Below, piece after piece: positions 56,843 to 64,000 of a stretch of 64,000 bases of DNA; within the stretch, counting starts at the first letter, position 1, and every line of letters starts with the position of its first letter. The DNA is taken from positions 198,508,935 through 198,572,934 of the forward strand of contig CP136061.1 in NCBI GenBank assembly GCA_032622095.1, read 5' to 3'. Both the position numbers and the translations under genes were made by a program. A model generated the notes under the pieces. That model was not told the DNA's origin and did not search any database. It was given only the letters and a program-made list of their open reading frames with translations. Source of the DNA: Siphonodentalium dalli (taxonomy: Eukaryota; Mollusca; Scaphopoda; Gadilida; Siphonodentaliidae).

Positions 56843-57195
56843 CAGCAGGGCAACATTCCGAGGCATGTCTTATTTATGCCGGTGCTTCAGCGGGTGGCGG
56901 CTCCTGTACATACCATCTAGCAGCAGGGCAACATACCGGGGCTTGTCTTATTTATGCCGGTGCTTCAGCGGGTGGCGGCTCCTGCACATACCACCTAGCA
57001 GCAGGGCAACATTCCGGGGCATGTCTTATTTATGCCGGTGCTTCAGCGGGTGGCGGCTCCTGTACATACCACCTAGCACCAGGGCAATATCCCGGGGCAT
57101 GTCTTATGTATGCCGGTGCCTCAGCGGGTGGCGGCTCCTGCACATACAACCTAGCAGCAGGGCAACATACCGGGGCTTGCCTTCACTATATATTG
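56700..57195 (+). repeat. 78-bp minisatellite, ~6 copies
   Basis: CCGGTGCNTCAGCGGGTGGC recurs at 56801, 56879, 56957, 57035 and 57113, exactly 78 bp apart, with a diverged first unit from about 56700 and a partial last one. The 26-codon period is G/C-rich compared with its surroundings. Confidence 0.95.
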
Positions 57196-57892
57196 CGGTG
57201 CCTCAGCACTTGTTTACATCCAACATAATTATATTCATGAATTAGGTTCAGTGTACCATTCTATGATGGGCATATCTGGTAGACTAAGACCTCACTTTTG
57301 GACGATTTTTCAAAATTTAATCACAGGAGAAGAACAAATGAATGCTACATTACTATTTATTAACTCACATAACACAAACCTATTCATTGTTGACCAGTAT
57401 ATACACCCCCATTTCAGCAACAGAAATGCATGTACATCAAAACTACCATAATGACATCAAGTCCAGCCACACTAGTGTAATGCAAATAAATCTATAGACT
57501 GGTGCGTGAAATGACAGACTTAGATTCAAATAAGTGCCACATAACTGAAGAATAGTTCACGAGGAATTTCACTTAGTGACATTTCACTGCACCCTTTCCC
57601 TCCAGCCTGATATATATTCCAAATTCAGGTTAATGTCATTTGTACCACACCCTTGTTTTGTAATTTTCTAATTACTAGCTTATCAAACCTTACAATAACC
57701 TATAGTAAATCCCTCCCAATCAGTACCTCCCCGGTGTATATAAGTCATTTGACGTATAATTCCTCCCACCAATAGAATGAGATATATTACGAAAGCAACG
57801 ATCTAGATGTTTTCTACAAGTTCGCTGTCCTATAGGAACCCTATATATAGTACGCACCTTAACGGGTTTTAAACGCTGGTGTTTCCTTGTAG
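57196..57892. other. No gene seen
   Basis: AT-rich sequence with short ORFs only; no repeat found. Confidence 0.35.
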
Positions 57893-58094
57893 GGTTCCAG
57901 CTCGCTCAATGACCAGTCAGTTCGTATTTGTCGGATCCGGAGTCTCGCGAGTTTATTTCCTTCTTGGTGACGCCTCGGTCGATACCAATGATGAGGGTGC
58001 CAGCAGCATAAGCGGTACTGAAGGGGCAAGATGGAGAATGTCTCCCCAATGGATGTTTGACTCCTTAATGTCTATATCACGCCCCTCCCCATAG
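57893..58094 (+). CDS. Possible terminal exon, no known domain
   Basis: GTGTTTCCTTGTAG (AG at 57891-57892) is acceptor-like. The following frame is open to TAG at 58092 and reads VPARSMTSQFVFVGSGVSRV, then LLGDASVD, an acidic and Ser-rich stretch and SPQWMFDSLMSISRPSP. Base composition is more balanced here than in the AT-rich flanks, which favours coding. It shares the strand of the 56507 ORF, and the two may belong to one transcript. I recognise no family. Confidence 0.3.
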
Positions 58095-58578
58095 TTTTGT
58101 TAGTGATTATATCACTTAAACTCCACCTTTAATGAGTTGTTCTGTTCTTTTATGACTTTATTTAATAATTCTTTTTTTTTTGTATAATAATTTTTATTTT
58201 GAACAGAGACAAATACATTATGACAATAGTATATTACAGTTCATGGTTGGTAATCAAAGCAGTTTTTGTATCGTTTTTGTTTGTTTTGAGACTGTAGAAA
58301 GGTAGCGGAAAAAAAGAGTGTGAAATGAATGGTTTTATGAATGTCGTGTTATTTAGTGATATTAAATATCCATTAGTTATAATAATAATAGACATAATGA
58401 CAATGAAATATTGGGTATATGTATTATTTATAGTTTTTTCTGAGTCCCTCATGTTGTTAGGTATATATATGCTAATTACATAGTGCAATATAATTAAAAT
58501 TGAGGGATTATTGATTAGTGTTTATTTAATAATTCTCCTAATAACATTAATCGGGATCTTAACTCTTCATTTCATAAT
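58095..58578. other. Very AT-rich stretch, no gene
   Basis: T-rich runs and ATAATAATAATA-type sequence. The minus-strand 84-codon ORF is low-complexity and not convincing. Confidence 0.4.
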
Positions 58579-58579
58579 T

Positions 58580-58762
58580 TTGGAACCTTCTGGAAGCTTA
58601 TCTACCCACGCATATACAACTCCAATGCTCTCAAACTTTTTAAACCCAAGCATGTGTAACTCCAATGCTCTCAAACTTTTTAAACCCACGCATGTATAAC
58701 TAGAATGCTCTCGAACATTCTCAACCAATTCGATATCTGGAATATTCTAGTAGCTTTCGAAC
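58580..58762. promoter_or_regulatory. Cluster of heat-shock-element-like inverted GAA/TTC pentamers
   Basis: GAAccTTCtgGAA at 58583-58595 is a perfect three-box nGAAnnTTCnnGAAn site, the binding pattern of heat-shock factor trimers. GAAtgCTCtcGAAcaTTC at 58703-58720 is a four-box site with one change, and GAAtaTTC lies at 58740-58747 with TTTCGAA after it. No TATA box or heat-shock gene is seen within the next 1 kb, so function is uncertain. Confidence 0.35.
58620..58708 (+). repeat. 40-bp tandem repeat, ~2.3 copies
   Basis: TCCAATGCTCTCAAACTTTT plus TAAACCCAAGCATGTGTAAC repeats with 40-bp spacing (58621, 58661), then diverges at 58701. Confidence 0.85.
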
Positions 58763-59444
58763 CGGCACACTCTAGTTTACAGCATTCCTTTTTTTAAATG
58801 GCATTCTAAATACCACCTGTCGAAGCAGTGTTCGTCGTGTCACTCCTTGCTACTCACATCGAATTATTTGAGGTGGATTGATCGCGTAGCACACTATGAA
58901 CATCGCTCTGAAATTATCGCTATCACGTGGATGTTGTCAAGCAGTCAGAATACTGGGTTATGAATGCCGTAAATATTGTGATATGAAAAGTAGCAAGCTG
59001 TGAGGAACTGATATTTTTATGAGGGTTTCCGGAGGTTTCCGAGACATTGTTCGCTGCGTGGCTCCATGGCTGAGCAAAATAAATTTCAATTGCTCTTTGA
59101 AATTATAAATGCCACCGTCTAAGTCATGATCGTCATTGCTTTCCAGTCTACCAGGACATTGGACCACTGGAGATGATTTATCGATATTTGAACAATATGC
59201 GGACGTGTTATACCTAGGATGACTTGGCCGGTTCCGTGCGGTTTCGCAAGCAGACACGAAGCTCCAATACTTGGCACTGCAACGATATTCAACGAATAAC
59301 AAAATATAATATGAATTATCACCCGAACACAGCTATGGAGTTATAGACATTACGGTTGTCACGTGCATTAGCTTGCATTAATATGGCCGTCCGCCTATCC
59401 TTCGACGACTCTTTTATTGAACAGTGCTCATAATTTATATTGGT
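58763..59444. other. No gene supported
   Basis: A minus-strand open stretch at 59302-58958 has TATTGG and four cysteines, faintly TSP1-like, but splice phase and motif do not fit. Otherwise featureless. Confidence 0.35.
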
Positions 59445-59660
59445 ATAGATGCTTTACTGGATAGCGAAACCGACCTTATCGTATGGGTTAATATACATGT
59501 ATTCATTTCCACCTTAGCTAGAAACTTGCCAGATCGCACATCGATGCAGATTGGTATTGGCTGCAACAAAGTATATCCCTTTCCATGGTCAAATAGCTAG
59601 AGGAGATCCAGTCCGGTACTTTATTTTTTGAGTATCTGGTGGAACCCGTCGCAAGTTAGG
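59445..59660 (+). repeat. Direct repeat copy 1 flanking a LINE fragment
   Basis: Shares GTATATCCCTTTCC-TGGTCA, AG-TCCGGT-C-TTTATTTT and TGGAACC-G blocks with 60185-60385 in the same orientation. Confidence 0.6.
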
Positions 59661-59689
59661 GGTTAAAAATGCCGGTTCGGGTCGAGCTA

Positions 59690-60163
59690 CCGATTTGGCG
59701 AATGGCAATTTGGTATGTACAAGTCTATTTTGCACGATAAAGCATGGCCCATCTCGTCGGACTCCTGTGTGCGAAATGGGGAACGAATATCACTACATAA
59801 TAGACTGTAACAAAATGAACTCACTCCGAAGACGATGTTTACCCTTACACTTGACAGAACAAAACAAATGTCCATAATTTCAGAAATATAATGAACCCAA
59901 AAAACAATGTATGTTTCTACAAGCTATGCGGATTCATCAAAAATCTTCGAAATTATTTTGGATCACCGCTGACCTTATCAACCCCACCATCCCATTCGCA
60001 CATTATGTGCGTATATAATACGTTGTTATCATACCCATTTTGTGTTGTTGTCGACTTTGATTATTACTCCAATGACATATCATGTACTGTATAATTATAA
60101 ATATGTCTATTGTGTCACATACTGTTATTGAGTAAATAAAACATTGAACTTGAACTTGACTCA
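59690..60163 (+). pseudogene. 3' end of a non-LTR retrotransposon
   Basis: The frame at 59695-59877 reads RTPVCEMGNEYHYIIDCNKM then LRRRCLP, matching the C...H...C zinc-knuckle-like motif at the end of the two larger LINEs in this window. A second frame from 59891 (MNPKNNVCFYKLCGFIKNLR) looks like the continuing C-terminus after a frameshift or stop. The sequence ends AATAAAACATTGAACTTGAA plus CTTGAC, a short tandem 3' tail common in CR1/L2-type elements. The 5' part is missing, as expected for truncated insertion. Confidence 0.75.
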
Positions 60164-60184
60164 TGTGGGCGGTACGGTCAGGTG

Positions 60185-60385
60185 GTATCCTTTATGGTTT
60201 TGCGTATACATGCATAGCGAATCCCATGCACTGTAGCGTTGGGCTCAATATATCCATTTCCGCGTTAGCTATCTTAGCTTGATCGTATATCCCTTTCCGT
60301 AGTCATGACAACTATGGGAGGTCCGGTCGGTGCCTTTTATTTTCTTTTTGGGTGCCTGTCGGAACCGGCTGTGAGTAAACTGTTA
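60185..60385 (+). repeat. Direct repeat copy 2 flanking a LINE fragment
   Basis: Partner of 59445-59660: CGTATATCCCTTTCCGTAGT, AGGTCCGGTCGGTGCCTTTT, GCCTGTCGGAACCGGC. The two copies bracket the LINE 3' fragment. Confidence 0.6.
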
Positions 60386-61589
60386 TAGGGATGAGAGTCC
60401 GCATATGGGCGAGATATTTATTAATCTGAGTTTACTTCTTTTCATGGTGGGAAACATATTTAAAAATATATGGCCTCTTGAAAAATTTGGGGCAGCAATA
60501 AAATCATTTCAATATAAGGCTCTCTGTGTGGATACATTGTATAAACCAGATTTCCTATTGCTGTATATAGCATGCTATTTTATGTGTGATATTTTATATT
60601 CATTAATATTTGTTTTCAAAAGTGTGTAATATGTGTTATATTTCAGACAACATAACACCCCCGCCCCCCCCCCCCCCCACGGGATAGCGGTGTGGATTAT
60701 CAAGTATAGACTTGATGCGCCGCATGGTCCTACATTTCTATAATATAAATATGGTTACATGATATATGCATGTATGGTACACCGTTTAATTATTGAATCA
60801 AAACGTCATATTATGTGGTTTATGGGTCAGATCTAATTATTTTCTGGTATAGAAAACATATATTTTGGCTGTTATCCTCTTGTGTAGATGTATCAGTGTG
60901 GCTTTTATCAATATTATAATACTGACAACACTGCCAACAGTCAACATTCTAATATATACGTTGTTGTTGATATTAATATTATTGTCGCAAATGCTTGACA
61001 TTAAAGTCCTGTGAATTACTATGGTGCGTGTATACTCTTCTGTATAAGTAAACAACATCAATACACGAGTCTAATCTTTCAAATCGAAGTCGACTACTCG
61101 AATATGCCGCCTCGAAGACAATATTATTATCGACCGACGCTCGTGATACCACTCTCCCCGACCTAAAGTCGAGTAGTTTCTTAACTTCGACCAAAGATTT
61201 GGACTGAAATCTCTTACTAAATGGCGTACCACACCTGTTTTAACAGTTGGAAAACGTGAGGTACAAATTTGAGACTTCCAACCTAATGGGTGCAAAAACT
61301 ATTTCCAAGAGTTAATTTCTGATTGGAGAAAATTCCAATGAAAACCCTCTGGCTCTAGGCATTCATGGACGCTTAATTTGTATCTAACCCATATACATGT
61401 ATAGCTATCAGATTTGTTTTGTACTTTCATCTCAGTTTCACAGTACAAAGTACGTATGATCAGGGTAAGATGCGAGTCATATCACACCACGACCACCACG
61501 ATATGTGACGTAGAAATAACACTTATATGCATGTGCGTTAATTCTCTGTTGACATCAAACAGAACAAAAACACAACCCGATCTCCAATC
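60386..61589. other. No gene seen; C15 tract at 60664-60678
   Basis: AT-rich DNA. The minus-strand and plus-strand ORFs here are short and unconvincing. Confidence 0.4.
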
Positions 61590-64000
61590 ATATAGATAGT
61601 TTATTACAATACACCAGTGCAGGCAGTTGCAAATAACATAAAGTACAAGTAAATTAAACATAATACATAATATATGTGCATATAACAGTAAACAAACCTA
61701 TAACTACATCATACATACGATTCTTAATGAAATATAAATTTCCCATAATGTTCATTTCACCATATTTATATTTGTTCTCCTTTGGAAGAATAACCGGATA
61801 ATGTTGCACACGGAATTCATAATTACTTCGTCTTCATTTTTCATTATAAAAATGAATTTATCATCATCGTTCATGTTTGTAAAGTGTATGTTATTAGTGT
61901 TAGCAACATCAAATAATTCTTTCCTGAGGTCAGTGTACGCACTGCATTCCATTATGAAATGTTTTTCAGTTTCAACTTTTTTCCCATCACACATGAGACA
62001 CATTCTGTCTGTTAATAACGTCTTTGGTTGTGTGTGTCGGCCTTTTTCTATAGCTAATATATGATTGCTAACACGCAGTCGGGTGAACATTTCTCTTGCC
62101 GTTGGTGATCGGACGTGTTTGAGGTATGGTTCTATTTCACATTTGTCTTTGAACGTTCTATATGTTCGTAGTTTATTAGCACCATTCTTTTTGTCGTCAT
62201 CGAATATATCTTTTTTGAAATTATTTACATGTTCTGATTTTAGTCTCTCTATTATAAGTTTGTCGGTGAATCCTATCGTTTTATTAGACTGTGATATATT
62301 GATACCTCTTTTTGCAAGATGCGTGTCCCACGTTGGAATATTACATAATAGAGATTCTGTGAACGAATCATGTATTATATTTCCCGGTTGTGCAAAACGA
62401 AGTTTATTTAGATATTTGAACATATTCCCGATGGCATTAACTGCTATGGGGTATCGACCTAGTTCAGCCCTCGAAGCATGATTTGACGCTTTTCTATTGA
62501 GATGTAGTATATTTTTACAGAACTTTAAATGTGTCTGCTCAAGAGGGTAGTTATCAACAAACGGAAATTTCAATTCAGCAGCCCATATTTCGCAACCATA
62601 CAACAGAATAGGCATTATTAATTTGTCAAACAATTTACATTTAGTACTGAGAGACAATTCTGTCTGTGAATTCAATGAATTCGTCATGAAATACATAGCC
62701 TTTGAAGCTCGCCCGCTCAAGTTTTCACAAGCTCTCTCCATTTTACCGTCAAAACTGAAAATGAGACCCAAGTATTTATATTCTTCAACTACTTCTAACG
62801 ACTCGCCATTTATATAAAACTTATTATCCATATGCAACTTCCGTTTATTTGGCTTAAATATCATGCATTTTGTTTTGTCTAAATTAACCGTTAGATTATT
62901 ATTATAAGTATATTTTTGCAATTCATTCAGAGAATTTTGCAAACCCTCGGCTGTTTCAGACAGTAAAACGAGATCATCAGCAAAAAGTAAGTGACTAATC
63001 GGGCGATTGTTTATGTAGCACGGATGCCCCATGTTATTGAATTGTCTGCCAATATCGTCAATGAATATTTTGAAAAGGGTGGGCGACAACGAAATCCTTG
63101 CCGTACTCCTATTTTCGATAGCAAAGGGGGACCAAATCCTGCTGACGTTTTAACGGAATAAAAACTCGACTTATAAATGGACTGTAGAATCGAGAATACC
63201 GACCCGTTAACACCAATACCTTGAAGTTTTGTAAATAAAATAGATCTATCAACGGAATCGAATGCTTTCTTGAAGTCTACAAAAGCAGTATATAGAAGTC
63301 GTTTCTGCTCTTTTTTCTTATTCACTAACGTACGCAAGACGAACGCACTGTCGATTGTACTGCGATTTTTTCTAAATCCGAATTGATTATCGCTTATAAG
63401 TTTGTTTGTTTCTAAAAAGTTGTCGATTCTAGAGTTAATAATTTTATTGAACAGTTTTCCAACATTACTACTCAGGGCAATTGGCCTGTAATTGTTTGGA
63501 TCATGTCTGTTTCCTTTCTTATACAATGTTTTGATGAATGAATGACTCCAGCATAATGGATAATGTCCTGACTTCAAGACATGGTTGAAAAGTCTTGTCA
63601 CGTCATCTATTACCAACGGAATTATTGTCTTTAGTAACTCATTCGGAATATTATCTAAGCCTGTCGCTTTCCTGTTTTTCAATTGCTTTAATGCCTCAAG
63701 TACTTCCGTGGCAGTTATGTCACTATTATTAAGATCTATCAGTAATTCACTCTGACGTTCGGCGAGATATTGAAAAATTGTTTCAGGTGTATCGCGACAG
63801 AGTAATTGGTCGAAAAAATCAACAGCTTCATCAGGGTGAAGGTCAACAGATTTTTCTTGTGCTTTGTTCATTCGCAAGCTTTTGATTATATCCCAATACA
63901 CCGATGGGTCGCTACTTTCTAGCCTATCTATTTTTTCAGACATTTGTAACCGAAATAATTTAGATTTCAGTTTCGTTTATCTTTTGTATAATTTCTTTGC
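61590..64000 (-). pseudogene. Non-LTR retrotransposon (LINE), well-preserved RT half, 5' end outside the window
   Basis: On the minus strand a frame from 63943 to about 63090 carries the RT fingers and palm (GLDNIPNELLK, NYRPIALSSNVGKLF, DNQFGFRKNRST, AFVDFKKAFDSVD, GVRQG). After a single-base frameshift at about 63088-63095, a 445-codon frame (63089-61752) carries SPTLFKIFIDDI, the catalytic FADDLVL at ~62984, YKYLGLIF, a YGCEIW segment, LRTYRTFK, RLRVSNHILAIEKGRH and a CLMC...H...C knuckle. An in-frame TAA lies upstream at 63979-63977. The endonuclease half should lie beyond 64000. The 3' UTR (61590-61750) has AATAAA in minus sense near its end. It is related to, but clearly distinct from, the LINE at 47729. 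Only one stop and one frameshift are visible, so the copy is relatively young but inactive. Confidence 0.93.

Noticed and set aside
58958-59302. Another TSP1 exon on the minus strand
   Set aside because: A lone YWSFVSAC stretch lacks the CG-G and RxRxC motifs, and the nearest acceptor gives the wrong phase (2 rather than 1).

Overview
The window looks like one stretch of an AT-rich, intron-rich, repeat-dense invertebrate animal genome. I base this on thrombospondin type-1 exons with canonical GT/AG splice sites, animal-type non-LTR retrotransposons, C2H2 zinc-finger remnants, satellites and many foldback/MITE elements. There is no bacterial-style gene packing and no operon. A marine lophotrochozoan (for example a mollusc) fits the repeat style, but I cannot prove the taxon from sequence alone.

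Genes. The best-supported gene lies on the minus strand. It has four TSP1-repeat exons (40505-40362, 36776-36636, 33271-33134, 28835-28680), each an exact multiple of 3 and phase 1-1. A 23-residue basic exon (41874-41806) and a 96-residue Cys-rich exon (2710-2423) share that strand and phase and may belong to the same secreted or membrane protein. Weaker candidates on the right are an exon with a zinc-finger-like N-terminus (52446-52778), a broken C2H2 zinc-finger gene (53664-53037) and a few short ORFs.

Mobile and repeated DNA, left to right. 1-3100 holds small inverted-repeat elements. 4122-8053 is a foldback element: long inverted arms around a tandem array of a ~42-bp unit. A larger relative sits at 41974-46917. 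8826-16300 is a head-to-tail duplication of a 3.73-kb unit with roughly a dozen differences. 17.87-24.88 kb is a ~147-bp satellite, split at 20388-23222 by four head-to-tail units each opening with CTAG. 25.0-27.8 kb is a degenerate ~157-bp repeat containing a GGACCGGTCC-ended insertion. 29.9-33.0 kb carries three MITEs flanked by TTAA with CCCTTT termini (piggyBac-like), two of them with self-palindromic hairpins inside. 47.7-51.2 kb is a dead LINE (endonuclease plus RT). 61.6-64.0 kb is a better-preserved LINE on the minus strand, running off the window edge. A LINE tail lies at 59.69-60.16 kb.

The overall picture is one long-intron extracellular-matrix-type gene whose introns are filled with nested transposons and satellites, followed by a gene-poor region with two LINEs. 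Standouts are the paired foldback elements with a shared 42-bp core, the CTAG-linked concatemer carrying at least 12 nuclear-receptor-type TCAAGGTCA sites, the nested-hairpin MITEs, and an unusually dense set of about ten hairpin-forming inverted repeats.
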